Source: Geodermatophilus normandii (GTDB lineage: Bacteria > Actinomycetota > Actinomycetes > Mycobacteriales > Geodermatophilaceae). Taken from it: a stretch of DNA of 64,000 bases. The DNA lies in contig NZ_QGTX01000001.1 in the NCBI RefSeq assembly GCF_003182485.1, forward strand, positions 4,054,001-4,118,000, given 5' to 3'. A model generated the notes under the pieces. It was given only the letters and a program-made list of their open reading frames with translations. It had not been told where the DNA came from and made no database searches. How positions within the stretch are numbered: the stretch's first letter is position 1; the number at the start of each line of letters is the position of its first letter. Shown piece by piece: positions 7,843-17,457 of the stretch. The translations under genes and the position numbers were made by a program.

Positions 7843-8283
7843 ATGACCGTGCCCCATGCCGGGGGCGCCTCGCGCGCCACCCCGCCTCCCCCGACCACCG
7901 AGGACTCCTCGACCGGCCAGCTGATCAGCCAGCTGACCGAGCAGGTCTCCCGCCTGGTCCGGGACGAGGCGCGCCTCGCGCAGGCGGAGATGACGCAGAA
8001 GGCCAAGCGCCTGGGCGTCGGCGCGGGCCTGTTCGGCGGGGCCGGCCTGTTCGGCTTCCTCGGCCTGTGCGTGCTGGTCGCCACCGCCGTGCTCGCCCTC
8101 GACGTCGTGCTGCCCGCGTGGCTGGCCGCGCTGATCGTGGCCGTCGTGCTGTTCGCCGTCGCCGGGGTCCTGGCCCTGGTCGGCAAGAAGGACGTGCAGA
8201 AGGGGACGCCGCCGGTGCCCACCGAGGCGATCGCCAGCACCAAGGCCGACATCGCGACCGTGAAGGAGAACGCGCGCCGATGA
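7843..8283 (+). CDS. Phage-holin-like (DUF1469-type) membrane protein
   Basis: A 146-residue protein of the holin-superfamily-III / DUF1469 type. It has an amphipathic N-terminal helix (about 22-52: TGQLISQLTEQVSRLVRDE), two membrane helices (about 63-90 and 93-117) and a charged tail. In actinobacteria these are housekeeping membrane-associated proteins, not lysis genes. The ATG at 7843 follows CGGAGGA. Its stop overlaps the next gene's ATG (ATGA), starting a tightly coupled three-gene run. Confidence 0.85.
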   Translation: MTVPHAGGASRATPPPPTTEDSSTGQLISQLTEQVSRLVRDEARLAQAEMTQKAKRLGVGAGLFGGAGLFGFLGLCVLVATAVLALDVVLPAWLAALIVAVVLFAVAGVLALVGKKDVQKGTPPVPTEAIASTKADIATVKENARR

Positions 8284-8771
8284 CCACCCCCTCCGGGAGC
8301 TCCCGTCCCGACGACGCCGCACGCACCGGCGCGGCGGCCGGCGGGACCAGCGGCCCCACCGACCCCGACGCCATCAAGGCCGAGATCGAGGCGACCCGCG
8401 AGCAGCTGGGCCGCACCGTCGACGAGCTGAGCCACCGCCTCGACGTCCCCGCCCGGGCCAAGGAGGGCGCGGCCCGCGCCAAGGACACCGCGGTGGAGAC
8501 GTACCGCGAGAGCCCGCCGGCCGTCGTCGGTGCCGGCGCCGGCCTGGCCGGCCTGATCGGGCTCGTGGTGTGGCGCCGCCGCCGCAAGCGCCGCCGGGCC
8601 GCGGCCGCCGCCACCGGGTCCGCCGCCGCCCTCGCCCAGGCCCGGGCGGAGGCCCGGGTGGCGCGCAAGAAGGCGGCACGCGAGGCGGCCCGGGCGCGCA
8701 AGGCGGTCGCGCGGAACGCCCAGCGCAGCAAGCGCAGGACGCGGAAGGCCACGAGGAAGGTGCGGAAGTGA
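8280..8771 (+). CDS. DUF3618 protein
   Basis: The 163-residue product contains the DUF3618 signature DAIKAEIEATREQLGRTVDE (about 34-53), where an acidic/basic helix precedes an SHRLDVPARAK stretch, then a single membrane helix (about 80-97) and a long Ala/Arg/Lys-rich C-terminal helix (about 100-163). The tail is probably cytoplasmic and could contact nucleic acid or acidic membrane surfaces, which is inference. It overlaps both neighbours by 4 nt (ATGA and GTGA), so the three are almost certainly translated as a unit. Confidence 0.88.
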   Translation: MTTPSGSSRPDDAARTGAAAGGTSGPTDPDAIKAEIEATREQLGRTVDELSHRLDVPARAKEGAARAKDTAVETYRESPPAVVGAGAGLAGLIGLVVWRRRRKRRRAAAAATGSAAALAQARAEARVARKKAAREAARARKAVARNAQRSKRRTRKATRKVRK

Positions 8772-9043
8772 GCAACAAGGGCGCCAAGCTCGTCTACCGC
8801 CCGGTCGGGCTGGCCGGCGGCATCCTCGCCGGCGTGGTGTCCGGTGCGATCTTCAAGCAGGTCTGGAAGCGGGTCTCCGGCGAGGACGACGCCCCGGACG
8901 CGCTGCAGAGCGAGTACGGCATGCGGGAGGTGGTCCTCGCCGCGGCGATCCAGGGCGCGCTGTTCGCCGCGACGAAGGCCGCGATCGACCGGGCGGGGGC
9001 CCGGGGCTTCACCAAGCTGACCGGCAGCTGGCCGGGCGACTGA
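8768..9043 (+). CDS. DUF4235 protein
   Basis: A 91-residue protein with a hydrophobic N-terminal helix (about 8-30: YRPVGLAGGILAGVVSGAIF), the VWKRV motif and a second Ala-rich helix (about 54-75), as in actinobacterial DUF4235 proteins. Function is unknown. Its GTG start overlaps the DUF3618 stop. The constant company of holin-like, DUF3618 and DUF4235 proteins suggests one membrane-associated complex. Confidence 0.86.
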   Translation: MSNKGAKLVYRPVGLAGGILAGVVSGAIFKQVWKRVSGEDDAPDALQSEYGMREVVLAAAIQGALFAATKAAIDRAGARGFTKLTGSWPGD

Positions 9044-9088
9044 CGCTCGGCCGGCGCACGCGAGGACGACCGACAGAGGGGGCCGGGG

Positions 9089-10225
9089 ATGGCCGGGACC
9101 AGGCAGCGCGACAGCGCCGTCGACCGGATCCGGGAACGGGTCGAGGAGAAGGCGGCCCGGCGGGCAGCCGCCCGGGAGGCGGCCGAGCGGGCCGAGCGCG
9201 GGGAGCACGCGCCCGACCCCGGGCGGGTGCCGCCCGGCGGCCCGAGCCCGTCGGAGCTGCCCGGTGTGCACGCGGAGGCGCCCACGCAGATCCCGGCCCG
9301 CGGCTGGAAGCAGATCGTCAAGCGGGCGTGGGCGGAGAACAACGCCGACAACATGCCGATCATCGCCGGTGGCGTCGCGTTCTTCGCCTTCCTCGCCATC
9401 TTCCCGGCGCTGATCGCGACGATCTCCATCTACGGGCTCGTCGCGTCCCCCGAGACGGTCGCGCGGCAGGTCGAGAGCCTCTCCGCGCAGCTGCCCGACA
9501 GCGCGGCGGACCTCATCGGCGACCAGCTCACGTCGATCACCCAGAACAGCGGGGGGGCGCTGTCGCTGTCGCTGCTCGTCTCGGTGCTCGGCGCGCTGTG
9601 GTCGGCCTCGGGCGGCACCGGCAACGTCATCACGGCGGTCAACATCGCCTACGACGAGGTCGAGACCCGTTCCTTCGTCAAGCGCAAGGCCCTCGCCCTG
9701 GGGCTGACCCTCGGGGCGATCGTGTTCGTGCTGCTCACCTTCGCGCTGGTCGCGGTCGTGCCGGCCGTGCTCGACCAGCTGCCGCTGGGCGTCGTCGGGA
9801 CGGTGCTCGCCCAGGTCGTGCGGTGGGTGCTGCTGCTGGGCGTCTTCGCCGGGTCACTGGCCGTGCTCTACCGGGTGGCCCCCGACCGCGACGCCCCGCA
9901 GCTGAAGTGGGTGAGCCTCGGCGCGGTCGTCGTCACGATCATCTGGGCGCTGGTCAGCCTGGGCTTCAGCTTCTACGTCAACAACTTCGGGTCCTACGAC
10001 AAGACCTACGGGACCATCGCCGGCGTCATCGTCCTGATGCTGTGGCTGTACCTCACCTGCTACCTGGTGCTGCTCGGCGCGGAGATCAACTCCGAGGCCG
10101 AGCACCAGACGGCCGAGGACACCACCGAGGGTCCCCCGGTCCCGATGGGCGAGCGCAACGCGACGATGGCCGACGAGCTGCCCGACCCGCCGGAGCCGAC
10201 GAAGGAGTCGAAGCAGAAGGCGTGA
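9089..10225 (+). CDS. YihY/BrkB (virulence factor BrkB) family membrane protein
   Basis: The 378-residue protein has a charged N-terminal region (about 1-80), a YihY/BrkB core with about six membrane helices (about 88-335) and a polar tail. Family hallmarks are the NADNMPIIAGGVAFFAFLA start of the core, LWSASGGTGNVITAVN (about 170-185) and GSYDKTYGTIAGVIVLMLWLY near the end. These proteins were once labelled ribonuclease BN, which is not supported. Their transport role remains unclear. It follows the DUF4235 gene by 45 bp and may belong to the same operon. Confidence 0.9.
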   Translation: MAGTRQRDSAVDRIRERVEEKAARRAAAREAAERAERGEHAPDPGRVPPGGPSPSELPGVHAEAPTQIPARGWKQIVKRAWAENNADNMPIIAGGVAFFAFLAIFPALIATISIYGLVASPETVARQVESLSAQLPDSAADLIGDQLTSITQNSGGALSLSLLVSVLGALWSASGGTGNVITAVNIAYDEVETRSFVKRKALALGLTLGAIVFVLLTFALVAVVPAVLDQLPLGVVGTVLAQVVRWVLLLGVFAGSLAVLYRVAPDRDAPQLKWVSLGAVVVTIIWALVSLGFSFYVNNFGSYDKTYGTIAGVIVLMLWLYLTCYLVLLGAEINSEAEHQTAEDTTEGPPVPMGERNATMADELPDPPEPTKESKQKA

Positions 10226-10234
10226 GACCGGCGG

Positions 10235-11344
10235 TCAGCGCACGTGCGAGGGCACGAACGGCGGCCTGACCACCTCGACCGGCTGCGGGCGTCCCCGGAC
10301 GTCGACGGCCAGCTCGCCGCCCTCGGCGACGCCGGCCGCGGTGTCGAGCAGGGCCAGGGCGATACCGGTGCGCAGGGTCGGCGAGAAGGTGCCGCTGGTG
10401 ACCTCGCCGACCCGCGCGCCGGCGCCGTCGAGGACGGCCATGCCCGGTCGCGGGATGCCCCGGCCGGGGGCCCGCAGACCCCACAGCAGCCGCGCGGCGC
10501 CGGCCTCCTTCTCCGCCAGCAGCGCCTCGCGGCCCCAGAACGCGGGCTTGCGCCAGCCGACGGCCCAGCCGCTGCGCGCCTGGTTCGGCGTGATCTGCCG
10601 GGACAGCTCGTGGCCGTGCAGCGGATAGCCCATCTCGGTGCGCAGCGTGTCCCGGGCGCCCAGCCCGCAGGGTCGGATGCCGTCGGCCGCGCCGGCCTCG
10701 AGCAGCCGGTCCCACAGCTCGCCGGCCCGCTCGGCGGCGACGAGGAGCTCGTAGCCGTGCTCGCCGGTGTAGCCGGTGCGGCAGACGGTGACCTCCTGCC
10801 CCTCCCCTCCGGCGAAGGCCATGTAGGACAGGTCGGCGGCGAGCCCGGCGGCCTCCAGGACGGCGGCCGACCGCGGCCCCTGGACGGCGAGGACGGCGAC
10901 CTCCTCGTGCCGGTCGGTGACGGTGACCCCCGCGGGCGCGGCGTCGGCGAGCCGGGCCAGGACCTCCGCCGCGTTGGCCGCGTTCGGCACGAGCAGCACG
11001 TCGTCGGGACCGTGCAGGTAGACGATCAGGTCGTCGACCACCCCGCCGGCGTCGGCCTCGCCGTCGGGGACGCAGCACAGCGTGTACTGCGCCTGCCCCG
11101 GGCCGATCCGGCCGAGGTCGTTGGTGAGCGAGGCGTCGACGAGGGCGGCGGCCCCCGGTCCGCGCACCGTGCCGGTACCCAGGTGGGAGACGTCGAACAG
11201 GCCCACCGCCTCGCGCACGGCGGCGTGCTCGGCGAGCACCCCGCCGCCGGCGTACTCGATCGGCATCGACCAGCCGCCGAAGTCGGCCAGCTTGGCGCCG
11301 GCCGCGACGTGCCGGTCGTGCAGGGGTGAGGTCCGCGCGGTCAC
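10235..11344 (-). CDS. gcvT: Aminomethyltransferase, glycine cleavage T protein
   Basis: GcvT transfers the aminomethyl carbon of H-protein-bound glycine to tetrahydrofolate. The 369-residue length is normal. Family motifs include the N-terminal [27 protein letters not shown] and [10 protein letters not shown], the folate-site [12 protein letters not shown] (about 190-201) and [18 protein letters not shown]. The GTG at 11344 sits 6 nt after TAGCGT, indicating a leaderless message. It is divergent from pepA. No gcvP or gcvH is in the window. Confidence 0.94.
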   Translation of the reverse strand: MTARTSPLHDRHVAAGAKLADFGGWSMPIEYAGGGVLAEHAAVREAVGLFDVSHLGTGTVRGPGAAALVDASLTNDLGRIGPGQAQYTLCCVPDGEADAGGVVDDLIVYLHGPDDVLLVPNAANAAEVLARLADAAPAGVTVTDRHEEVAVLAVQGPRSAAVLEAAGLAADLSYMAFAGGEGQEVTVCRTGYTGEHGYELLVAAERAGELWDRLLEAGAADGIRPCGLGARDTLRTEMGYPLHGHELSRQITPNQARSGWAVGWRKPAFWGREALLAEKEAGAARLLWGLRAPGRGIPRPGMAVLDGAGARVGEVTSGTFSPTLRTGIALALLDTAAGVAEGGELAVDVRGRPQPVEVVRPPFVPSHVR

Positions 11345-11350
11345 CCCGGC

Positions 11351-11356
11351 ACGCTA
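11351..11356 (-). promoter_or_regulatory. -10 hexamer TAGCGT of gcvT
   Basis: On the minus strand TAGCGT ends 6 nt before the GTG at 11344, giving a leaderless gcvT transcript. Confidence 0.55.
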
Positions 11357-11435
11357 TCCGGCGACGTGCCGGAACGGCCCCGTGCGGGGGCCGGCGCCGG
11401 GCGTGCGCGGCGTGGGGGGGGCACGGGGGGCCTTC

Positions 11436-11441
11436 TAGGAT
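11436..11441 (+). promoter_or_regulatory. -10 hexamer TAGGAT of pepA
   Basis: TAGGAT ends 6 nt before the GTG at 11448. gcvT and pepA thus have back-to-back leaderless promoters within about 100 bp. Confidence 0.55.
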
Positions 11442-11447
11442 CGAGCG

Positions 11448-12959
11448 GTGCCGCCGACGATCACCGCCACCGACCGCCCGCTCGAGAAGACGCCCGCCGA
11501 CGCCGTCGTCGTCGGCATCGGGAAGGGCGTCTCCGGCCCGCTGCCCACGCCCGGCGCGGAGGCGGTGGACCGGCTGCTGGGTGGCCGGCTGCTCCCCGCG
11601 CTGGCCGACCTCGGTGCCCGCGGCGGCGAGGACGAGGTGACCCGCGTGGCCACCCTCGGCCAGGGCCCGTTCCCGGTGGTCGCCGCCGTCGGACTGGGCG
11701 CTCCCCAGGCCACCGGCGGGTACCCGGCCGAGGCGGTCCGCCGTGCCGCGGGCGCGGCCAGCCGCGCGCTGACCGGACGCGGCTCGGTCGTGACGCTGCT
11801 CGCCGCCGTCGGCGGGACGCCGGACGCCGAGCGGCTGCACGCCGTCGGCGAGGGGGCGCTGCTGGGCGCCTACGAGTTCACCGAGTACAAGTCCGACCTG
11901 CCGGCCGACCGGCCCGCGCCGCCGCGCGAGTTCACCGTCGTCGTCCCCGACGCCGGTGCGGCGAAGGCGCCGCTGGCGCGCGTCCGCGCGGTCGCCGACG
12001 CCGTCGCGCTGGTGCGCGACCTGGTCAACACCCCGCCCAACGACCTCTACCCGGCCGAGCTCGCCGCCCGGGGCGCCGCCGCGGGCAAGGCGGCGGGCCT
12101 GTCGGTCGAGGTCCTCGACGAGGACGACCTGGTGGCCGGCGGCTACGGCGGCATCCTGGCCGTCGGCAGCGGCTCGGCGCGCGGCCCTCGCCTGCTGCGC
12201 CTCGGTTACAGCGGCAAGAAGGCGCAGAAGAAGGTCGCCCTGGTCGGCAAGGGGATCACCTTCGACAGCGGCGGCCTGTCGATCAAGCCCGCCGCGAACA
12301 TGCACCACATGACCAGCGACATGGCCGGCGCCGCCGCCGTGATCGCCACGGTCTGCCTCGTCGCCCGGCTCGGCCTGCCCGTCGAGGTGACCGCCACCGT
12401 GCCGATCGCGGAGAACCTCCCCAGCGGGACCGCCTACCGGCCGGCCGACGTGGTGACCTTCCGCAACGGCAAGAAGGCCGAGATCACCAACACCGACGCC
12501 GAGGGCCGCGTGGTCCTCGCCGACGCGATCGCCCGGGCCGCCGAGGACTCCCCCGACGTGCTGCTCGAGACCTCGACGCTCACCGGCGCCCAGCTGGTCG
12601 CCCTGGGGTCGCGCACCGCCGGCGTGATGGGCAGCGACGACCTGCGCGACGCCGTCGTCGCGGCCAGCCGGCGCAGCGGTGAGCCGATGTGGCCGATGCC
12701 GATGCCCGAGGAGCTGCGCCGGGGCATCGACTCCCCCGTCGCGGACTTCGTCAACGCCAACGCCGACCGCATGGGCGGGATGCTCGTCGGGGCGCACTTC
12801 CTCGCCGAGTTCGTGCCCGCGGGGCTGCCGTGGGCGCACGTGGACATCGCCGGCCCGAGCTACAACACCGGCGCACCCTGGGGCTACACCCCCAAGGGCG
12901 GCACCGGGGTCCCGGTGCGGACCCTGCTGGCCACCATCGAGGACCTGCTCGCCCGCTGA
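11448..12959 (+). CDS. pepA: Leucyl aminopeptidase (M17)
   Basis: A cytoplasmic two-metal aminopeptidase that removes N-terminal residues. The 503-residue protein has the variable N-terminal domain (about 1-175) and a C-terminal catalytic domain. Metal and catalytic residues are visible in GKGITFDSGGLSIKP (about 266-280, Lys and Asp), HHMTSDMAGAAA (Asp) and the signature NTDAEGRVVLADA (about 347-359, Asp, Glu and Arg). It corresponds to Rv2213 in the conserved block. The GTG start is fixed by the -10 hexamer 6 nt upstream. Confidence 0.95.
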   Translation: MPPTITATDRPLEKTPADAVVVGIGKGVSGPLPTPGAEAVDRLLGGRLLPALADLGARGGEDEVTRVATLGQGPFPVVAAVGLGAPQATGGYPAEAVRRAAGAASRALTGRGSVVTLLAAVGGTPDAERLHAVGEGALLGAYEFTEYKSDLPADRPAPPREFTVVVPDAGAAKAPLARVRAVADAVALVRDLVNTPPNDLYPAELAARGAAAGKAAGLSVEVLDEDDLVAGGYGGILAVGSGSARGPRLLRLGYSGKKAQKKVALVGKGITFDSGGLSIKPAANMHHMTSDMAGAAAVIATVCLVARLGLPVEVTATVPIAENLPSGTAYRPADVVTFRNGKKAEITNTDAEGRVVLADAIARAAEDSPDVLLETSTLTGAQLVALGSRTAGVMGSDDLRDAVVAASRRSGEPMWPMPMPEELRRGIDSPVADFVNANADRMGGMLVGAHFLAEFVPAGLPWAHVDIAGPSYNTGAPWGYTPKGGTGVPVRTLLATIEDLLAR

Positions 12960-13050
12960 TGCCCGCGCGGCCGGGACACCCGGCCGCGCGGCGCACAGCC
13001 GCCCTCGACTCCCCGCGATCCGCGGAGTGGCAGGATGGACGAGGACCATC

Positions 13051-13070
13051 CCCCACCCGGTCGGGTGGGG
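13051..13070 (+). other. Hairpin in the pepA-lpdA gap
   Basis: CCCCACCC (13051-13058) pairs with GGGTGGGG (13063-13070). It lies in the 138-bp gap before lpdA, 27 nt before its start codon. It could end the pepA message or structure the lpdA leader. I cannot decide between these. Confidence 0.4.
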
Positions 13071-13097
13071 CAGGCCGAGAGCATCGAGGAGCACGTC

Positions 13098-14477
13098 GTG
13101 AGCGCACCCACCAGCCCCGCCGACCTGGTCATCCTCGGTGGTGGCTCGGGTGGCTACGCCGCCGCGCTGCGGGCCGCCGAGCTGGGCATGTCGGTCGTCC
13201 TGATCGAGAAGGACAAGGTCGGCGGCACCTGCCTGCACCGCGGCTGCATCCCCACCAAGGCGCTGCTGCACGCCGGCGAGGTCGCCGACCTGGCCCGCGA
13301 GGGCGAGCAGTTCGGGGTGAAGACCTCGCTGGCCGGCATCGACATGGACGGCGTCAACTCCTACAAGGACGGCGTCATCTCGCGGCTGTACAAGGGCCTC
13401 CAGGGCCTGATCAAGAGCCGCAAGATCACCTACGTCGAGGGGGAGGGCCGGCTGGTCTCCCCCACCGCGGTCGCGGTGAACGGGCAGACCTACGAGGGCC
13501 GCCACGTCCTGCTGGCCACCGGCTCCTACTCGCGCTCCATCCCGGGCGTCACGCTCGACGGCGTCCGCGTCATGGACAGCGAGCAGGCCCTGGCGCTCGA
13601 CCGCGTCCCGACCTCGGCGATCATCCTGGGCGGCGGCGTCATCGGCTGCGAGTTCGCCAGCGCCTGGAAGTCCTTCGGCGTCGACGTCACGATCATCGAG
13701 GGCCTCACGCACCTGGTCCCGCTGGAGGACGAGAGCTCCTCCAAGCTCCTCGAGCGCGCCTTCCGCCGCCGGAAGATCAACTTCGAGCTGGGCAACATGG
13801 TGTCGTCGGTCCAGCCCACCGAGAACGGCGTCAAGGTCAGCCTGCAGAACGGCAAGGACTTCGAGGCCGAGATCGTGCTGGTCGCCATCGGCCGCGGCCC
13901 GGTCAGCCAGGGCCTCGGCTACGAGGAGGCCGGCGTCGCCATGGACCGCGGCTACGTGCTGGTCGACGAGTACTGCCAGACGAACGTCCCGACCATCTCC
14001 GCCGTCGGCGACCTCATCCCCACCCTGCAGCTGGCCCACGTCGGGTTCGGCGAGGGCATCCTCGTCGCCGAGCGGCTGGCCGGTCTGCCGGTCGTGCCCA
14101 TCGACTACGCCGGCGTCCCGCGGGTCACCTACTCCGACCCCGAGGTCGCCTCGGTCGGCCTGACCGAGACCCAGGCCCGCGAGAAGTACGGCGACGTCGA
14201 GACCCTCGTCTACGACCTGGGCGGCAACGGCCGCAGCCAGATCCTCAAGACGCAGGGCGCGGTCAAGCTGATCCGCCAGAAGGACGGCCCGGTCGTCGGC
14301 GTGCACATGGTCGGCAGCCGGGTCGGCGAGCTCGTCGCCGAGGCGCAGCTGATCTTCAACTGGGAGGCGCTGCCCGACGAGGTGGCCGCCCTCATCCACC
14401 CGCACCCCACGCAGAGCGAGGCGATCGGCGAGGCCCACCTGGCCCTGGCCGGCAAGCCGCTGCACGCCCACAGCTGA
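13098..14477 (+). CDS. lpdA: Dihydrolipoyl dehydrogenase (E3)
   Basis: E3 reoxidises dihydrolipoamide on E2 proteins with FAD and NAD+. Starting at the GTG preceded by GAGGAG (the ATG at 13035 would add a poor leader), the protein has 459 residues, the usual length. It shows the FAD dinucleotide fold LVILGGGSGGYAAAL (about 10-24), the redox disulfide GGTCLHRGCIPTK (about 42-54), a second NAD Rossmann motif ILGGGVIGCEFAS and the catalytic HPHPTQSEAI (about 434-443). It is directly upstream of the E2 gene, an E3-E2 pair. Confidence 0.95.
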   Translation: MSAPTSPADLVILGGGSGGYAAALRAAELGMSVVLIEKDKVGGTCLHRGCIPTKALLHAGEVADLAREGEQFGVKTSLAGIDMDGVNSYKDGVISRLYKGLQGLIKSRKITYVEGEGRLVSPTAVAVNGQTYEGRHVLLATGSYSRSIPGVTLDGVRVMDSEQALALDRVPTSAIILGGGVIGCEFASAWKSFGVDVTIIEGLTHLVPLEDESSSKLLERAFRRRKINFELGNMVSSVQPTENGVKVSLQNGKDFEAEIVLVAIGRGPVSQGLGYEEAGVAMDRGYVLVDEYCQTNVPTISAVGDLIPTLQLAHVGFGEGILVAERLAGLPVVPIDYAGVPRVTYSDPEVASVGLTETQAREKYGDVETLVYDLGGNGRSQILKTQGAVKLIRQKDGPVVGVHMVGSRVGELVAEAQLIFNWEALPDEVAALIHPHPTQSEAIGEAHLALAGKPLHAHS

Positions 14478-14531
14478 CCCCGTCCGGTCCGCCCTCCCCC
14501 ACCCGCGCCGCCACGAAGGAGCCCCGCCCCG

Positions 14532-16460
14532 ATGCCGACCTCCGTCACCATGCCCGCCCTGGGCGAGAGCGTCACCGAGGGCACGGTCACCCGATGGTTG
14601 AAGCAGGAGGGTGAGCAGGTCGAGGTCGACGAGCCGCTCCTCGAGGTCTCGACCGACAAGGTCGACACCGAGATCCCCTCGCCCGCTGCGGGTGTCCTGA
14701 CCAGGATCCTCGTGTCCGAGGACGAGACCGTCGAGGTCGGCGCCGAGCTCGCGGTGATCGGCGGGGACGGCGACGGCGGGGACGCGGGCGCGCCCGCGTC
14801 GGCCGACGACGCCACCCTCCCGCAGACGCCGGCCGACCAGGTGGAGGACGCCGGCCCCGGCCCGTCCGAGGAGCCGGCGCCCGCGCCGGCGGCCGAGGCT
14901 CCCTCCGCCGGCGGCCAGGACGGCAGCCAGGACGGCGGGCAGGGCGGCGGCCAGGGTGGTGGCGAGGGCACGCCGGTGACCATGCCGGCGCTCGGTGAGA
15001 GCGTCACCGAGGGCACCGTCACCCGCTGGCTCAAGGCGGTCGGGGACGAGGTCACCGCGGACGAGCCGCTGCTGGAGGTCTCGACCGACAAGGTCGACAC
15101 CGAGATCCCGGCGCCGGTGTCGGGGACGCTGCTGTCGATCAGCGTCAACGAGGACGAGACGGTCGAGGTCGGCGCGCAGCTGGCCGTGATCGGCTCCGGG
15201 GCGGCCGGCGGCGGCGCGCCCGCTCCGGCGCCCGCAGCCCAGCAGGAGGCCCCGGCTCCCGAGCCCGCTGCTGCCCCCGCGCCGGCTCCGGCCCCGCGCC
15301 AGGAGCAGCAGCCGGCGGCGCAGCCGCCGGGCGCGCCGCCGTCGGTGCCCGCGGGCGCCGACTACGGCTCCGGTGAGGCCGAGACCGTCCGGGCGCAGCA
15401 GAGCAACCAGCCCTCCCAGCCCTCGCGGGCGCAGGCGCCGGCCCAGGCGTCGGCCCCGGCACAGGCCCCGGCACAGGCCCCGGGTGCCGCGCCGGCCGAC
15501 GGCTCCGGCACCTACGTGACGCCGCTGGTGCGCCGGCTGGCCGCCGAGCACGGCGTGGACCTCGCCAGCGTCACCGGCACCGGGGTCGGCGGGCGGATCC
15601 GGAAGCAGGACGTCCTCGCCGCCGCCGAGTCCGCCGCGCCGGCCGCCGCTCCGGCACCGGCCGCCGCCCCCGCACCGGCGGCGACCGCCGGCCGTTCCGC
15701 GACGCCGTCGCCGGCGGCCCAGCCCGACACGTCGCTGCGCGGTCGCACGGAGAAGATGTCCCGCCTGCGCGGGGTGATCGCCCGGCGGATGGTCGAGTCC
15801 CTGGCGATCAGCGCGCAGCTGACCACCGTGGTCGAGGTCGACGTCACCCGGATCGCCAAGCTGCGCGACCGGGCCAAGCGGGACTTCGAGGCCCGCGAGG
15901 GCGTGAAGCTGTCCTTCCTGCCGTTCTTCGCCAAGGCGGCCGTCGAGGCGCTCAAGGCCCACCCGGCCGTGAACTCCTCGGTGGACATGGAGGCCGGCAC
16001 GGTCACCTACCACGACGCGGAGAACCTCGGCGTCGCCGTGGACACCGAGCGCGGCCTGCTCGTGCCGGTCATCCACGGCGCCGGTGACCTGAGCATCGGC
16101 GGGCTGGCCCGCAAGATCTCCGACCTGGCGGAGCGGACCCGGCTGAACAAGGTGACGCCGGACGAACTCGGTGGCGGCACGTTCACGCTGACCAACACCG
16201 GCAGCCGCGGCGCCCTGTTCGACACCCCGATCATCAACCAGCCGCAGGTGGCGATCCTCGGCACCGGCACGGTGGTCAAGCGGCCGGTCGTCGTCCAGGA
16301 CCCCGACCTCGGCGAGGTCATCGCGGTGCGGTCGATGGTGTACCTGGCCCTCACCTACGACCACCGGATCGTCGACGGCGCCGACGCCGCGCGCTTCCTC
16401 GGCACGGTGAAGGAGCGGCTCGAGGCCGGGCAGTTCGAGGGTGAACTCGGCTTGAGCTGA
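14532..16460 (+). CDS. sucB: 2-oxoacid dehydrogenase E2 (dihydrolipoyl succinyl/acetyltransferase), two lipoyl domains
   Basis: The 642-residue E2 moves acyl groups between lipoyl-lysine and CoA. Two lipoyl domains (about 1-76 and 148-220) each carry the [12 protein letters not shown] motif with the target Lys (about 43 and 188). Ala/Pro-rich linkers separate them and the peripheral-subunit-binding domain (about 328-365, [15 protein letters not shown]). The catalytic domain (about 400-642) ends with the active-site [15 protein letters not shown]. The ATG follows GAAGGAG. Equivalent to Rv2215 (DlaT), which serves pyruvate dehydrogenase. Annotations alternate between sucB and dlaT, and sequence alone does not choose the acyl group. 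Confidence 0.93.
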   Translation: MPTSVTMPALGESVTEGTVTRWLKQEGEQVEVDEPLLEVSTDKVDTEIPSPAAGVLTRILVSEDETVEVGAELAVIGGDGDGGDAGAPASADDATLPQTPADQVEDAGPGPSEEPAPAPAAEAPSAGGQDGSQDGGQGGGQGGGEGTPVTMPALGESVTEGTVTRWLKAVGDEVTADEPLLEVSTDKVDTEIPAPVSGTLLSISVNEDETVEVGAQLAVIGSGAAGGGAPAPAPAAQQEAPAPEPAAAPAPAPAPRQEQQPAAQPPGAPPSVPAGADYGSGEAETVRAQQSNQPSQPSRAQAPAQASAPAQAPAQAPGAAPADGSGTYVTPLVRRLAAEHGVDLASVTGTGVGGRIRKQDVLAAAESAAPAAAPAPAAAPAPAATAGRSATPSPAAQPDTSLRGRTEKMSRLRGVIARRMVESLAISAQLTTVVEVDVTRIAKLRDRAKRDFEAREGVKLSFLPFFAKAAVEALKAHPAVNSSVDMEAGTVTYHDAENLGVAVDTERGLLVPVIHGAGDLSIGGLARKISDLAERTRLNKVTPDELGGGTFTLTNTGSRGALFDTPIINQPQVAILGTGTVVKRPVVVQDPDLGEVIAVRSMVYLALTYDHRIVDGADAARFLGTVKERLEAGQFEGELGLS

Positions 16461-16470
16461 CGTCCCCCCG

Positions 16471-16502
16471 GTCGGGCCCCGGCGCGCGCGCCGGGGCCCG
16501 AC
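16471..16502 (+). terminator. 32-nt perfect palindrome after the E2 gene
   Basis: 16471-16502 is a perfect GC palindrome starting 10 nt after the stop codon. It probably acts as a terminator between the E2 gene and the epimerase gene. Confidence 0.75.
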
Positions 16503-16532
16503 GTCGTACAGGGCAGGGGGACGAGGAGGGTC

Positions 16533-17444
16533 ATGAAGATCGCGGTCACGGGGGCCTCCGGCCTCATCGGGTCGACGCTGGTGCCGGCGCTGCGCGCCGA
16601 CGGGCACGAGGTGATCCGGCTGGTCCGCCGCACCCCCCGCACCGCCGACGAGCACCGCTGGGACCCCCAGCACCGGCGGGTCGACCCGACGCTGCTGCTC
16701 GACGTCGACGCGGTGGTGAACCTCGCCGGCACACCGATCCGGCCGCGGCCCTTCACCGAGACCTACCGCCGCGACGTGCTGACCAGCCGGGTGGACAGCA
16801 CGACCACGATCAGCGAGGCCCTCGCCGCCGCTGCGGCCGAGGACCCCTCGCGCCGGCGGGTGCTCGTGTCGGCGTCGGCGGTCGGCTACTACGGCGACAC
16901 GGGCGACCGGGTCGTGGAGGAGGACGCCCCGCCCGGGGACGACTTCCTGGCCAGGGTCTGCGTCCAGTGGGAGGCGGCCACCCGGCCCGCCTCCGACGCC
17001 GGGGTCCGGGTGGTCACCGTGCGCACCGGCCTGGTCATCGGACGGGGCGCGATGCTGGTGCGGATCCTCGGCACGGTCTTCCGGCTCGGCCTCGGTGGCC
17101 GCATGGGGTCGGGGCGGCAGTTCTGGCCCTGGGTGAGCCTGGCCGACGAGATCGGCGCCCTCCGGTTCCTGCTGACCGCCGAGGACGTGGCCGGCCCGGT
17201 GAACCTGACCGGGCCCGAGCCGGTGCGCAACAGCGAGTTCGTGCGCGAGCTGGCCCGCGCCGTCCGGCGTCCGGCCGTCCTGCCCGTGCCGGGTCCGGCG
17301 ATCCGGCTGGCGCTCGGCGAGTTCGGGCGCTCCAGCGTCCTGGCCGGACAGCGGGCCGTCCCGGCGCGGCTGAAGGCCGCCGGCTACCGGTTCCGTCACG
17401 CGGACCTCCCCTCCGCCCTGCAGGAGGCGCTCGGCCGCGGCTGA
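16533..17444 (+). CDS. TIGR01777 family epimerase-like protein
   Basis: A 303-residue extended short-chain dehydrogenase of the TIGR01777 (YfcH/SulA-like) family. The N-terminal Rossmann motif is ITGASGLIG-like (AVTGASGLIGSTL, about 4-16). NLAGTPI, SASAVGYYG (about 110-118) and the C-terminal DUF1731-type PAIRLALGEFG...AGQRAVPARL segment are all present. The ATG follows GAGGAGGG. The enzyme's substrate is unknown. It occupies the Rv2216 position between the E2 gene and lipB. It converges on the kinase gene with a 13-bp gap. Confidence 0.92.
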   Translation: MKIAVTGASGLIGSTLVPALRADGHEVIRLVRRTPRTADEHRWDPQHRRVDPTLLLDVDAVVNLAGTPIRPRPFTETYRRDVLTSRVDSTTTISEALAAAAAEDPSRRRVLVSASAVGYYGDTGDRVVEEDAPPGDDFLARVCVQWEAATRPASDAGVRVVTVRTGLVIGRGAMLVRILGTVFRLGLGGRMGSGRQFWPWVSLADEIGALRFLLTAEDVAGPVNLTGPEPVRNSEFVRELARAVRRPAVLPVPGPAIRLALGEFGRSSVLAGQRAVPARLKAAGYRFRHADLPSALQEALGRG

Positions 17445-17457
17445 CCCCGCCGCGGCC

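Noticed and set aside
7843-8283. Holin-like gene as evidence of a prophage
   Set aside because: No lysis, capsid or integrase genes are nearby. The family is housekeeping in actinobacteria and coupled to DUF3618/DUF4235.
10086-17399. Very long minus-strand open frame of 2437 codons
   Set aside because: It runs antisense through YihY, pepA, lpdA and sucB and shares a strand with gcvT in another frame. Composition is Arg/Gly/Asp/Val-rich shadow of GC-biased codons. The true genes all show full family motifs.
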